Shown: one piece after another, positions 35,137 through 48,144 of the stretch | How positions within the stretch are numbered: the stretch's first letter is position 1 | Layout of the letters: each line of letters starts with the position of its first letter | NCBI GenBank assembly: GCA_029959085.1 | Contig: JARWIR010000016.1 | Coordinates: forward strand, 25,181,499 to 25,245,498 | Direction: 5' to 3' | DNA length: 64,000 bases | Origin: Nemophila menziesii | Taxonomy: Eukaryota > Streptophyta > Magnoliopsida > Boraginales > Hydrophyllaceae | Notes under the pieces: model-generated | The model's input: the letters and a program-made list of their open reading frames with translations, nothing else | Databases searched by the model: none | Told to the model about the DNA's origin: nothing | Program-made: the position numbers and the translations under genes

Positions 35137-35447
35137 CCCTAACCAACGCTGATGAAATTTTTTTATGCCACTACGCAACGACGTATATTCTCTACGTAAC
35201 CGGTACATTTCTTTTCCCTTCGAGGCAACAAAACCATGTGTCTACGATGTATCTCCCACTGTTGAGGGATTTGAGGGAAACAAGTAGCTATAGTTGGGGT
35301 TCGGCCACCTTATCGTACTTGTATATTGGACTTTGTCAAGCTTGCGAGGGAGAGTTTGGAACACTCAAGGATTGTGGTCTCCTTTTGCAGGTATTTGTTT
35401 TTATTTTAATTCTCGTAATTGTATAAACTCACCCTTGTTGTGTTATT

Positions 35448-35481
<34 letters not shown>

Positions 35482-35811
35482 TGGTTGGATTATTTTCATC
35501 CCCTAACCAACGCTGATGAAATTTTTTTATGCCACTACGCAACGACGTATATTCTCTACGTAACCGGTACATTTCTTTTCCCTTCGAGGCAACAAAACCA
35601 TGTGTCTACGATGTATCTCCCACTGTTGAGGGATTTGAGGGAAACAAGTAGCTATAGTTGGGGTTCGGCCACCTTATCGTACTTGTATATTGGACTTTGT
35701 CAAGCTTGCGAGGGAGAGTTTGGAACACTCAAGGATTGTGGTCTCCTTTTGCAGGTATTTGTTTTTATTTTAATTCTCGTAATTGTATAAACTCACCCTT
35801 GTTGTGTTATT

Positions 35812-35851
<40 letters not shown>

Positions 35852-35870
35852 TGGTTGGATTATTTTCATC
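35137..35870 (+). repeat. Tandem duplication of a PMD exon plus intron start
   Basis: The unit 35137-35500 is repeated at 35501-35870 almost without change. Each carries the exon from TNADEIF to GLLLQ, a GT splice donor and a TA microsatellite of different length (ending near 35479 and 35849). The near identity marks it as recent. Confidence 0.95.
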
Positions 35871-36649
35871 TTAGACATCGATCACGCGATTATCCTCAAA
35901 TCATTCCATATGGTCCCGCGAGTACATAATAAGTTTACATGTTAAATGTCATTACTTTTTTTACCTTGACATTAGTATTAATGTATTGGAATGGATAAAA
36001 AATGTGGGCCGAAATTGGCGGTTGGACCCTAAAATTTTATCGCGATGACTTCGCTCTTCAAGAACCCCGACATGTGTGTTGTATTGCATTAGGTGGAAAT
36101 CTATATTTCGCTATTGTTTTTATTTACTCCTGATTAAGTTAATTGGAGGCCTTGCGAGGGCACTATACTTTCCCTTATTGCCCCAATTGGTTTGAAATGG
36201 CGTAGAGAATATTTATGTGTTGTATTGTTAATACATTTCAACAATTTAAGTGGTACCACCCCGACCGCGTTATGAAACAATTCGGTTTCATTCAACATAT
36301 TCCTGCTTCAATTGACCAAAACAAAGATCGGTATCATACATCCATAAATCGAAAAGGGAAGTCAAGCAAAAATTGGCGATTAAAATATGTCGTTGAAATA
36401 CATTTGTGGGATACTGCGCAAAACTTCAGGGTACAAGTTGGAATTGGAGGCATTGGGTGTACTCTTGAATATGAGCAGTGGTATCAGGAAAATTCAAGGA
36501 TATACCCCCCCCCCCCCCCCCCCTTCAAGAACGAATGTGGGTGTTGATGTTGAACAAGAGTTCCACCCTCGTGGATCTCAACTTCAAAAACTTGTATGTT
36601 TTAAATCTTCTTTTCTTGATTTCTGTAAGTATTAATATTGATATGTGTG

Positions 36650-38203
36650 TGATGTCTCCCCATTTGTAATGATTTAATCTTAGTTGGAGACATCATTTTT
36701 AGTGTTTTAGAAGTCTTTTAGTCGAGTTTTCCCATGATATAGTGCACTTTCTTATTTCTTGTCTTAATTTAATGATTTGTTATTTTTAAAGCATATTGGG
36801 TTTAATTTATTTATTTAGTGTGAAGTTTTAAAGATATATAGTAATTATTTAGATGCCAAATCAAGTCTAAAGAGATAAAGGAAAGAAGATATGCATGGAA
36901 AGTGGAGATAAACGAAAGAAATGATAAGATATGGAAAGATAAAGTTGTCAAATAAATCTGAATTCCAGCACTCACGACCATAAAAGTGATCATAACTCAA
37001 GATTGGCTAGAAATTTGGAATAATGGTCTGAAGCATAGTTATAGAGCTTTCCGAGACGATCAATTTCGACATATGGAACACGTCAAACAGATAAGTATCA
37101 AAGGAGTTACAGCCAAAACAAAACAGCGGCAGATTATTACCTTTTCTATATTTTAGGGTTACGAATTTGAGTTGGGCTTGGAGTCCAAGTTACTTGTCTT
37201 CCACTACAAGAAAACAAATTAGGTCTTCTAAAATTCCTATAAATACACCCTTTAACCTCTGTAAAATGATCCTTGCCTCCCATAAATTAGTCCTTAAGTT
37301 TTATATCATTAGAGTTATTGAAGAGAGCAAGATGAAATCTATGTATCATTCTTTTAGTTTATTTCCTTCAGGTATGAAGTAATTTTCCCATAGCTTGGGT
37401 TTTGCATTATGTATAATCTATGAATTCTATTTTCTTTCTATCTGAGTTTCTTTGGGAATTATATGTTTTAATCTGATTCTAGCTACTTAACCATATATTT
37501 AATTTATGTGCTTTGATTTATTGTCTGTCTTAAACCTGATCAATTTAGGGCTTTGCTAATAGTAGTTAGATGGTCGCCCGGAAGGGGTGGGTGTCTAATT
37601 ATTGAAACACCACATAAACGTCTAGAATAAGGAAGTGGTCCTGACAACACCAGCCTAACTAGATAGTCATTAAGGTTTTTTTCATCACCGAACATCATTA
37701 GTAGATAGGACTACACCTACGCCCCAAGTGGCGCAGGTTAACCCTTGTGAGTTCCCTCGTGATTGTGAGGTTGCCACCCTAGTTCTCTCTCCGGGGATAG
37801 GGGGAATTTAGAATCCTGGATACATATCTAAGAGCTATTGTCTCCCTTATAAACTAAAATTGATAGAAATAATTAGAAGGATTAGTGCATACTAGCATAT
37901 ACCTAAGCTATATTCTCTTATCTTGTTTCTCTCATCTTTAATTATTTGTCTTTTAATTTATTTAGTTATTAATCTCATCTCTAAATCAGTCGTATTTATT
38001 TTCTTGTCTTTTAATTATTAATTGTTACTCTGGTTTATTTACCCATCTATCTAACACAATTAAGTCCCTGAGGAACGAATCTTCTTATCATTAAGACTTG
38101 CATACGTCCTGTAATACTTGCAGAACAGTGCTAGACTAGGGTGATTAGTAAATTGTTTCCCGTATTTATTTATCATATTTTTATCACACCCTAGGCGACA
38201 CCA
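36650..38203 (+). repeat. Athila-like 5' LTR
   Basis: 1554 bp. It contains CCTATAAATACACCC near 37238, a likely core promoter TATA box, and ends TTTTATCACACC...GACACCA. The 3' LTR differs by many substitutions and indels (for example it lacks about 28 bp near its end), so the insertion is not very recent. Confidence 0.93.
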
Positions 38204-38434
38204 AGTTTTTGCGCCGATGTCGGGGACTTGTGTCTCGTTAGCGTGTGGGTTATTTAATTCTAGTAGTAGTTTTTAGTTAATTTATATTTTACAGTTTTTA
38301 TCTTTATTTTTCCAGATTTATGCTTGTTGGTTTGCTTTAGTCGTTTTAAGGTTTTAGCAGTGCATCTTTGGCCTCCTCTCCCGGAGCCCGAAAGGAGCTT
38401 CAGATCTTATAACAGACGTATCCGAGAAGAAAGA

Positions 38435-40161
38435 AGCCAGAGAAGAGCTATGGCAGAAAATCAACAACAAGGAGTAGATCCACCACTTGGTCCTTTAGTC
38501 CATTTACCAGCACCACCACCAGGAGATAACAGAAACAACAACCGAATTGAACAGGTCTTCCAGGCTTGGGAGCATCTTTTCAAGTTCAACCATTAGGTTA
38601 TCGTCCTCTAGAGATCAAGAATATCAAGTTCAGACCCGATCAGGGCATGCTCAGTCAATCGGAATTTCGGACTCTATAGAGGTGCAGCAGTTCAAGATCC
38701 GGTAAGAGCGATTCAGAAGTTCATGCAGATTTGTGATGCCTATGTTACTCCAGGCATTACACGCGAGCAACTGTATTGTCACATGTTTTCATTCTTTTGA
38801 CCGGCAAAGCTGGTGATTGTCTAGAATGAGCACCACAAGGTACAATTAATACATGGGCAGATTTTCAAGCCGCATTCTTTAACCGTTTTTATCCGAAGAG
38901 TATGAGACTCAAAGATCAAAGCGAGCTTGCGAAGTTTTGTCAAAAGAATAAAGAAGAAGTAGGAGACACATGGATAAGGTTTCAACAAAAGTTAGATAGA
39001 TGTCCACACATGGTTACACCCCATCTTTGCAATAATCTACATTTTATGAAGGTATCGATGCCGAAAGTAGACTGAGGGTAGATAATCTTGGAAAAGGAAA
39101 TTTTGTGTCCATGGATCCTGCAGAAGCCGCCGAAGGTTTGGAAAACATAATAGAAACGGAAAGGATTTGGCCACTTTCGCGAGCTCCTGTTACAAACACT
39201 AGAGGTACGCTTCGATTAGATGCAGAAACTGCAAACTCAACTCAATTTTATGGATTATAGAATCAAATCACAGAGATTAAGCTTGAGATACTGAAGAATT
39301 TAGCCGTAGCGAATGTAGTGCAAGAAGTACAAGGTTGTCAACAATGTGTGGGGTCACAAATCATACATGGGAAGAGTGCAAAGGAAATCCATCATATGTT
39401 TATTTCATATCCAACCGAGGAAATTATAAATTTGGTAATATGAATCATCCGGGTATGCAGTATTCAAATCCATAGGGGGCGCTAATCCAGGTCATTATCA
39501 ACCTCGTCCCCAAAATAACTCTTTCCAACCAAGAGGTCAAGCTCCATATCAGGGAAATCAGAATTATAATTGACCTACTCCTCCACAACAACCTATTAAT
39601 GATGCATATACTGATTTTTTAGCTCAGAAGGTTTTACCACAATATCCCCAAGAAGGAGTTGTGGGTGATAAACAATTGAAGAATTTTATGGATCTTATGA
39701 CCACTAATATGCATTCACAGGACGAGAAGTTAAGAGAACAAGAAGCTTCATTTCAAATCTTAGGTACGCAAGTAGAACAAATGAATAAAGTTCTAACTAA
39801 TATTATGGAAGCGAAGGGATTGAAGGATATTGAAGAAGGTGATGCCAATGTTGGGTTCGAAGCTTGTAAGGCTATTTGCCTTGAAATTGAAGAGAATAAG
39901 GAAGTACCACATGTTGCAGAAATTGCCGTGGAAGTTCCTACAACTGAAAAAGAACCAACCAAGTCTAGCCCCGTGGACTCTGACTATTCTGAAGATGAGG
40001 ATGAAGATTCAGAAAAATATGAATTTATACAGCTTCTGAGAGATATGCAAGAAGAGATTAGATCGGTTATGGAATTACAAGCTGCTAGAGCTAAAGAGAA
40101 AGAGGAAGAAGCCTCAAAAGAGAAAGTAGAAGTTACACCTGTTGTGCAAGAAAAGAAATAA
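38435..40161 (+). pseudogene. Athila-like gag, decayed
   Basis: A capsid-type protein can be read in shifting frames: MAENQQQGVDPP from about 38449, then FMQICDAYVTPGI, WADFQAAFFNRFYPKSM, DTWIRFQQKLDRCPH and DPAEAAEGLENIIE. A long open frame at 39661-40161 holds an acidic, glutamate-rich segment (NKVLTNIMEAKGL, SEDEDEDSEKYEF). Many stops and frameshifts occur before 39661. A weak CCHC-like segment lies near 39335. Confidence 0.75.
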
Positions 40162-40186
40162 GAAGAGAAGGTGGAATCGCCACTAG

Positions 40187-41146
40187 TTGTTCAAACAGTG
40201 TCACCAATTTTTTCCTGATACAAATTCGAAGGGTGACATTGAACTCAAGACATTTGTAGAGGCATATATTCCTGAGAATATCAACGCCCAAATGCTTGAG
40301 ATTGCGAAGAAAGGGCTTACACCGCAACAAGTTTTTACGCAAGTTATTCCTGAGAAAGAAGCGAGTGTAGAAGCCAAGAAAGAGACTGTGAGAGTCTCGA
40401 GAAATATAGAGAAAGATTTAACATTAAAGCTCAAAGATCCAGGAAGCTTTAATCTTCCTATTCAAATAAATGGTATGCTCAAGGTGAAAGCTATGTGTGA
40501 TGTGGGTTCAGGTGTGAATCTTATGAAAAAGTCCGTGTTCATTAGACTTGGACTTCAAAAATCAGAGAAAGCTCTAGTGAAGTTGCAGTTTGCTGAAAAC
40601 TCAGTTATTAAGACATGGGGAACAGTGGAGGACGTTCATGTCCGATCAGGTAATATCACCATCCCAACTGATTTTGTTATACTTGATTTCGATGCTGATA
40701 AGCAGGTTTCAATCATACTTGGAAGGCCTTTCATGGCCACCAGTCAAAGCATAATCAACTTCCAGGAAGGGACAATTACCCTTCATGCTAAAAACGTATC
40801 TGAGGCATTATATGTCTGGGGTAAGAAACCAAGGAAGTCAGATCCCACTGTTACTATCATCCACAACCTTTCACATCACAAAGTCCCTAAAGAAAATATC
40901 CACGCAAAACCTATGGATACTGAGCCAAAGATTGAGTTGGGGGTCGGCCATGAAGTTCTATGGAAAGCCCACAAACCAGAGATTAGGCCACGAGGTCACC
41001 AAGACTCGTGGATGGGACCATGTGTAGTCACCAAAGTTGTTTCAGCTAAGGTGATAGAGATCAGGTCCAAGAAGGGCATTAAACGGAGATTAGTAAACAT
41101 TCATAGCCTTGCTCGTTGCTGGGAAGGCCATATTCGCAAATCTTGA
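40187..41146 (+). pseudogene. Athila-like aspartic protease joined to an integrase C-terminal tail
   Basis: An open frame of 319 codons holds a retropepsin: CDVGSGVNLM replaces the usual D-S/T-G core with D-V-G, and the second motif is SIILGRPFMATSQSIINF. About 60 residues later it reads SWMGPCVVTKVVSAKVIEI and RRLVNIHSLARCW, the C-terminal end of a Gypsy integrase. RT, RNase H and the catalytic integrase that should lie between them are missing, yet the frame is open across the junction near 40860-40940. The changed active site suggests it is inactive. Confidence 0.7.
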
Positions 41147-41997
41147 TAGAGGTAACGTGTCTAACTTTAAAAGACATTAAATAAAAGTGATGTACGGGAG
41201 ACAACCCGCAGTTCTTTATGTTTTTATGTTTTAATTCATGTTTAGTTTAGTTGTTTTTAGTTGATATTGCATATTTGAGAAAGGTATTAGTGTTTTTGAT
41301 GTTCTGGTATTAAAGAAATCGAGTAAGAGAGGAAAAAGAAACTTTTGTGCAAATTCTGACCTGCCCGCCGGTAAGCCGGTGGGTCAAAAACAGTGCCACG
41401 GTTTTATGAATCAGGTTTTATGCCGAGACGAACTTTTCAAAAAATTGCTCACTGGGTACCCAGTCACACCACCGGTATACCGGTCAGCCAAAAACCGTGA
41501 CACGGTTTTACGACTCAGGTACATTTCCGAGAGCACACAATCATCGAACGGCTACCCGGTCACACCGCCGATAAGCTGGTCTGTGCCGCTGGAGAGAGAA
41601 AAATTTATGTGTTTTTTAGGTTATAAAGAAGAGGAAGGCTAGTCTATTACGAATTCTACAAGACTTTAAGCCTCATTTCTTCTCCATAACTCTCCAAACA
41701 ACATTAAAGCTTCATCAAACCTTCCCCAAACATAAAAACACTACCCAATCCCATAAAAACACATCAAATCCTTTCTCCACATCATTACGAAGAAGATTCA
41801 ACCACCCAAATCTTACCAAAACACATTAAAATCAAGAATCAAAAGCCTAAATTTCAAAAGTTCATCCTACAATTTCTTAGATCCATACCAATCAATCAAG
41901 AATACATCTTACCCATATAGAGAATCATCATCAAAACACCTTTCCTAACCCAAATAAAGCTTGTTCAACCAATAATCAAAAGTTTCAATTTTCAAGA
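41147..41997 (+). other. Athila spacer between pol remnant and env-position ORF
   Basis: Non-coding. It contains GGGAGACAACCCG (about 41198), a conserved Athila word. A GC-rich block at 41360-41600 has repeated CCGGT/ACCGG palindromes (GCCGGTAAGCCGGTG, CCGGTATACCGG), and an A/C-rich tract follows up to the ORF. Confidence 0.6.
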
Positions 41998-43242
41998 GTG
42001 GTTAAAGCTTTGCGTTGGAGGTTAATTGAGATGACTAAGAGAACAGACACATTATCTATTGTGAGGGAGATGAAGAAAAGAGAGGTATTGGGTTATATTG
42101 AGAAGAAATTAAGTGAGAAAGGTTCTAGTTCTAACACAAAGGGTAAACTAGGTCATGAAAAGAGAGGTCAGCTAGTTGTGTTTAATTCAATGGGCAAAAA
42201 GGTTCCAGCTTTCGTAAAGAAGACAACACAACCTCTACAAATCGAAGGTCCTACACCCGAGGAAAAAGATAAAGCTTCAAAGTCCTTGATAGCTTCTGCA
42301 AAGAAACAATTACATGAGCTTTCTTTTGATTACGAGAAAGTATTTGAAGAAGAAGTTGGTAAAGGAGAATACAAGAGATTCTGGGAGATCGGTTAAATAT
42401 TGGGTTGGTCTAAGTTCATGGTAAGACGTTCGAATTTATGTCATGAATTAGTTTCCGAATTCTATTTAAGCCTCATTAGCCAAGATAGTAAAGGTTGTGT
42501 TCCAGTTAGAGGCAAGTTAGTTCCTTTCGCAGTTGAAGAGATTAGAAACCACTTCCAGTTTAAGAAATTGGTTGGACCATGCAAGTATAGAGAAACGGTG
42601 GATAATAAGAGAACTTTCAATTGGAATTTACTTTTTAAGCATGTCTTAGATAAGGAGAAAGTGCAATCACATAAGGGAGAATTAAAGGCACCTTGTTCGT
42701 ACAAATATCTCCAACCGGATGCTAAAATTTGGCACAATGTCCTTATCACTAATGTATTTGGAAACACAAGAAATTCGGAAGTAAGTAAGAATAACACTAT
42801 CTTTTTGAATTGTATTTTGAGAGGAGTAGAAGTGGATGTGGCACAGTTGATCTTCGAGGAGGTGATGCGATTTTTGGTCTCTCCTATCTCGTTATTTAAT
42901 GTGAAATATCCTACTATGATCACGTGTCTTGTTCGGAAAGCGAATGTGATTTTGGGTGAAGGAGCAAAACTTGAGACTAAAACGGGTAACAATATTGACA
43001 ATGCTTGGATCATGAAATTTTTGAGAGGAGCGGGAATTACGCAAATTTCAAAAGAAGAAAAGGATCGTAGTTGGCAAGAGAAGATGGATGAGCGATTAAA
43101 TAAAGTCGAAGCAGCTCATATTTCCTTAGCCAAAGATGTGGCACAAATCAAAGCCAATCAAGTGCACATCATGACACTCCTTGAGCAATTAAAGAAAGAT
43201 TCAGTAAATCCTATCTTGGATGTCGATAATGCGAGACAATAG
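41998..43242 (+). pseudogene. Env-position ORF with plant transposon-protein domain, one stop
   Basis: Two open segments (41998-42396 and 42397-43242) are in the same frame, separated only by the TAA at 42394-42396. The first is basic and lysine-rich (EVLGYIEKKLSEKG, FDYEKVFEEEVG). The second reads KFMVRRSNLCHELVSEFY, PVRGKLVPFAVEEIRNHF and LQPDAKIWHNVLI, and ends in a coiled-coil-like stretch (MDERLNKVEAAHISLAKDVA). It resembles the putative plant transposon protein domain found downstream of pol in Athila elements. No signal peptide or clear transmembrane segment was seen, so an envelope role is not supported. Confidence 0.7.
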
Positions 43243-43733
43243 CCTCGAGAGTATGTTTTCTTTCTTCCTTACCATTTATGTAAATGCTTTATCTACTAAT
43301 TTTAATTTCATTTTAGAGTTTTTTTCGAGTCGTGGGGACACGGCTCATTTTTTAGTTGGGGGTGTGGGGATTCGTTGTCTCTCATCTCCATTTTTCTATT
43401 TTTAGGTAGAAATTAAAATTTTTGATACATGGGAATTAGATGTAGAGTGTGTTTAATAGCTTGAAAGCATAAGCTCGGTAAGTTAATGATAGAAAGTAGT
43501 ATGTTTATGAGATGCTTTATTTTGTATGCTTTGAGTATATGTAGGAAAACACACATTGATAGTAAAGAAATGATTAGTTAGCAATGCGATAGAAAGTATG
43601 TCCGATCTCAGGGAGCCATGAGTGGTGTGTAGGCCGTGAGATCCAAGCTAGTTGATAAACCCATTTAAAGAACGTCCTAAATGTAAGAGAATGACGAAAT
43701 CGCATAGTTTAGAAAATGATTAAGGCGGTTCTT

Positions 43734-45255
43734 TGATAAGCCCCTTGTTGCCTTTTAGCTTGTTGTCCATTTATTATATTATATATCCTTCTCAGCCCCT
43801 TCTAGCCTTTCTAAAGCCTTTTTATTTAACCACATTATAAGCATATGACCAGCACTCGAATCGCGATGCATATATGTTGGCATATAGCCTCCCTTAATAG
43901 GTTGTTTTAATGTGACAAATCCTCTTATGATTAGTGTGCTAATTACTCTTATTACATTCATCCTATCTTGCTCTATTATTCATCAAAAACACTTTTCATA
44001 TCATTCTTATTATATCTCATTGCATTTACTTTTATTCATATCTTTATGTACTTTGAGATATAGCTTTAATGATCAACTACAATGTTTATAAGAATGATGT
44101 TATCTACAACTTTCGTGAAGAAAATCTATTGATCCGAGCATCATAGCATAGTCAAATTCTTTCAAAGATACTTGGCGCGGTACACCAGACCAAAGGCGCG
44201 GTACACCGGACCAAGAATGCGGACCAGGGCACGGTGCATAGGCTAGCCCGTTAGAGAGTTAGAAAATCTAACCGTTGAGGTGCGGTACAGCGCACGAAAC
44301 TTGCGGTACACCGCAAGAGAGGTTTTTCTGCACAAAGTTTAAGTCATAAGGAATATATCCGTTGGGAAATAAATAGATCCGTTGGACCCAAGCCTTATGA
44401 CCGTTAGAAGCTATTTTCTGCTATAAATTGAAGCTCTTTGAAGGCTACAACTACACCAACTAATTACAAACATTAAGGAGCTTAATTGTTATCATTCAAG
44501 AAGGTGTCAAGAGCTATACATAGTCAAAATCAATCTTAGTGAGCTTATAAGTCCTTCCAAGGAGTTAATCAAATAAGCCACAAGGTTCTATCTACTCAAG
44601 AGGAGTTTACAAGCTATATAGTTCATATCCACTCTTTTAGGAGTTTAGTTACAAGCTTTTATAAGCAACCCCTTAAACACTTTGTTTCTATCCTCTTAAG
44701 TCTAGGTCTTGTAATAGATAGATTAAGAGAGAATTCAAGTATAGGGAGTATACTTGGTATCCTTGTGTTGTGATTACACAAGTGTTTGTCCTTCGTGTTA
44801 TCGAAGAGTTTGTAAGGGTTATTGTGTTCTCGACCCGGTTAAGAGAGACACGGGAGCTTAGTGAAAAGCTTGAAATCCTAAGGAGGCTTCCTTAGGTAGT
44901 GGATGTAGGGAAACCGAACCACTATAAATCGCGTGTATCTTTCTATCCCTACTCTATTTACTTTCCGCACTTTATATGTTTGATAATATGCTAGCATGAT
45001 TATTGTGATATTGATTATCTAGTTTATCCAACATATAGTCTTCTAGAGTAGTAAGATATTAGATTGTCGATTTACATGTTATACTTATATATCAAACCTC
45101 TTACTTATCATTTGCATGATCCTATAAGTGTTTGATATATTTAGTTGACTTAGAAGTTTTCACTTAAACTTATAATTGTCCAAAAGATTTTTAATTAGGC
45201 ATTAATCTTATTAGTAATCCTATTCACCCCCCCCCCCCCCCTTCTAGGACTTTCA
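43734..45255 (+). mobile_element. SIRE-like Copia solo LTR nested in the Athila element
   Basis: The stretch begins TGATAAGCCCCTTG and ends with CCTATTCACCCCC...CTTCTAGGACTTTCA, the 3' end typical of SIRE/Maximus Copia LTRs. Within it, a text around GTTAAGAGAGACACGGGAGC and CCGAACCACTATAAATCG also fits that family. No primer-binding site follows, so it is a solo LTR. The flanks do not show a clear 5-bp duplication, so the boundaries are approximate. A C-run of about 17 bases lies at 45226-45241. Confidence 0.65.
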
Positions 45256-46145
45256 ATATACAATTGTTTTAAAGCTTGAGTTTGGAGTGGTGGGTCTACC
45301 ATTATGGGAATTGTTATTGGGTTGGGATTTTTGAGCTTATTAATTGTGCTTTGTTCTATATATTGTTGATAATTCACAGGTTTATATTGTAACCCTTTGT
45401 CGGGGTAATAGTAAATGAAAAAAATGTGAAAATCATGAAAAGAAAAGACAAAAAATCTATGAGAAAAATAGCATGATATCTCAACATCAAAAAGAAGAGA
45501 GTCATAGCTATAGAAAAGAAAAAAATTGATTTGAAAAGAATATATATTTGGACCGGCAAAGTGGAATTTTTATGTAAACATCTTTATGCTTTAATTGGGT
45601 TATTGAGGATGCTACCTTGTGCATCAAGAAATCATTGGGTTGAGTGAGAACATTCTATGAGAGTAACTCAAGCTCTAGGGCGATTCGTTGATGGCTAGTG
45701 AGGAGAGAGCCAAAAACCCACTCTAAACTATCCAAATATACTTATCATACCGTCCCTAAGAAAACATTACAACCTTAAAGACCTTTTGATTCTTTGCTAT
45801 GTAATATAGAAGTGATTGAGCCAATAGAGAGTAGTTAAGTGGATCTTTGGATACTAGTGAAGTTCGATGAACAATCAATAGCCACCTTGGTGAACTGAGT
45901 AAAGATCCTCTCCTTCTTACATTCTTGAATTTAAGTCGTGTTGATTGTGAATATGAGAAGTGTGCAGGAATGTAGTTTGTAAATATTATTACATGAAATT
46001 TTCTGAGTAGTTGCTTTATGTCTATTTTATATATTCTGCTATCTTCTTCCCCACTGTGCTTAATTGACATAGGTGTGTATTTAGAGACTTCCCTTTGTTT
46101 TTATCTTTATTGTATCGGGACGATACAACTTTGAGTTGGGGTTCT

Positions 46146-47656
46146 TGATGTCTCCCTATTTGTGATGATTTAATCTTAGTTGGAGACATCATTTTTAGTG
46201 TTTTAGAAGTCTTTTAGTCGAGTTTTCCCATGATATAGTGCACTTTCCTATTTCTTATCTTGATTTAATAATTTATTATTTTTAGAGCATATTTATTTAG
46301 TATGAAACTTTAAAGATATATAGAAAGTAATTAAATGCCAAATGAAGTCTAAATAGATAAAGGAAAGAAGATATGCATGGAAATTGGAGATAAAGGAAGG
46401 AAAAGATAAGATATGGAAAGATAAAGTTGCCGAATAAATCTGAATTCCAGCACCCACGACCATAAAAGTGATAATAACTCAAGATTGGCTAGAAATTTGG
46501 AAGAATGGTTTGAGGAAAAGTTATAGAGTTTTCCGAGACGATCAGTATCAACATATGGAACGCGTTAAACGGATAAGTATCAAAGGAGTTACGGCCAAAA
46601 CAAAACAGCGGCAGATTATTACCTTTTCTATATTTTAGGGTTACGAATTTGAGTTGGGCTTGGAGTCCAAGTTACTTGTCTTCCACTCCAAGAAAACGAA
46701 TTAGGTCTTCTAAAAACCTATAATACAACCTTTAACCTTTGTAAAATGATCCTTGCCTCCCATAAATTAGTCCTTAAGTTTTATTTCATTAGAGTTATTG
46801 AAGAGAGCAAGATGAATTCTAGGTATTGTTTTTTTTAGTTTATTTCCTTCAAGTATGAACTAATTTTCCCATAGCTTGGGTTTTGCATTATGTATAATAT
46901 ATGAATTCTATTTTCTTTCTATCTGAGTTTCTTTGGGAATTATATGTTTTAATCTGATTATAGCTACTTAACCATATATTTGATTTATGTGCTTTGATTT
47001 ATTGTTTGTCTTAAACCTGATCAATTTAGGGCTTTGCTAATAGTAGCTAGATGGTCGCTCGGAATGGGTGTCTAATTATTGAAACACCGCATAAACGTCT
47101 AGAATAAGAAATTTGTCCTGACAACACCAGCCTAACTAGATATTTGTTAAGGTTTATTTTCATCACCAAACATTATTAGTAGGTATGACTACACCTAGGA
47201 CCCAAGTGGCGCAGGTTAACCCTTTGTGAGTTCCCTCGTGATTGTGCGGTTGCCACCCTAGTTTGCTCTCCGGGGATAGGGGAATTCAGAATCCTGACTA
47301 CATATCTAAGAGCTATTGTCTCCCTTATAATTTGAATTGACAGAAAGAATTAGAAGGATTAGTGCATACTAGACAATACCTAAGCTATATTCTCTCATCT
47401 TATTTCTCCCATCTTTAATTATTTTTCTTTTAATTTATTTAGTTATTAATCTCATATATAAATCAATCGTATTTATTTTTTTGTCTTTTAATTATTAATT
47501 GCTACTCTGATTTATTTACCCATCTGTCTAACACATTTAAGTCCCCGAGGAACGAATCTTCCTATCATTAAAACTTGCATATGTCCTGTAATACTTGCAG
47601 AACCGTGCTAGCCGGTATTTATTTATCATATTTTTATCACACCCTAGGCGACACCA
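46146..47656 (+). repeat. Athila-like 3' LTR
   Basis: 1511 bp, beginning TGATGTCTCC right after GAGTTGGGGTTCT and ending GACACCA before target duplication GTGTG. Unlike the 5' LTR, its TATAAATACACC box is disrupted (CTATAATACAACC near 46729). Confidence 0.93.
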
Positions 47657-48144
47657 GTGTGATGACAGATTTAAGCCACTATCCAAGGGGCCTACCGTGT
47701 AGCCGAGCCCGATGAAACCATTGATGATATGAAGTATCATATGAAGCAGATGCTACAATATGCCGGAGAGCAATAATTAATTAACCAAATAGCGAGTTTA
47801 AATGTTACACGAGAGACCGCTAAAATGACATCTTCAAGTGGATCGAGAAGGAGGAAACAGACATAGAGTAGAATTTATTAGTTTATCTTTTTAGGATGTT
47901 TAGGTGAATTCATGTTTTGATTGTAAAATATTCGATCAAAAAGTTTAATTTATTAGTATATCTTGCTTTGTCGATTTCTTGTTGTTCTTTTATTAGGTTT
48001 ACTTATGATCAAACAAATGATTTAATCGTTAGGTACCCAAACTGAGATAGGTATGAGAAAATGAAAAAAAAAACTTTGTTAAAGGCGGCATCCATATAAC
48101 TGCCTTCCCTAAAATGCGGTATCCCGATTGCAGCCTTTGTTTAA

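Larger units (their letters stand above)
36650..47656 (+). mobile_element. Athila-like Gypsy LTR retrotransposon, pol-deleted
   Basis: This 11,007-bp element has the perfect 5-bp target duplication GTGTG (36645-36649 and 47657-47661). The 5' LTR is 36650-38203 and the 3' LTR 46146-47656; both start TGATGTCTCC and end GACACCA. After the 5' LTR, TTTTTGCGCCGATGTCGGGG is a mutated form of the tRNA-Asp primer site typical of Athila. The internal order is gag, protease fused to an integrase tail, a spacer with GGGAGACAACCCG near 41198, an env-position reading frame, a nested solo LTR, and a polypurine-like GAGTTGGGGTT before the 3' LTR. Reverse transcriptase, RNase H and the integrase core are absent, so it could move only with help. 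It sits inside the PMD gene of MULE A. Confidence 0.95.
34018..47866 (+). pseudogene. Plant mobile domain (PMD) gene of MULE A, multiply interrupted
   Basis: PMD proteins (MAIN/MAIL1 relatives) occur both as host genes and within Mutator and Gypsy elements. Pieces here are: 34036-34217 (VIPFVQLAGFGEI, MVERWRRETHTLHMPVG); after an hAT insertion, 34882-35395 (EMTVTFQDVLMILGQP, frameshift, then LDYEEICYHLFGELP, RLAWLKRRFG, YLPLLRDLRETSSYSWGSA, GLLLQ); more from about 35870 to 36590 (FKWYHPDRVMKQFGFIQHIP, polyproline from a C17 tract); and after the Athila insertion a tail (YRVAEPDETIDDMK, SSSGSRRRKQT) ending at TAG 47864-47866. An exon is tandemly duplicated at 35137-35870. A frameshift near 34965 and an in-frame TAA in the tail add to the damage. 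In its intact form it would be convergent with the transposase. Confidence 0.82.

Noticed and set aside
35419..35945. Frames through the TA microsatellites as separate genes
   Set aside because: They are the duplicated PMD exon read into its intron.
41998..43242. Retroviral-type envelope protein
   Set aside because: No signal peptide, cleavage site or transmembrane segment seen; it fits the plant transposon-protein domain at that position in Athila.
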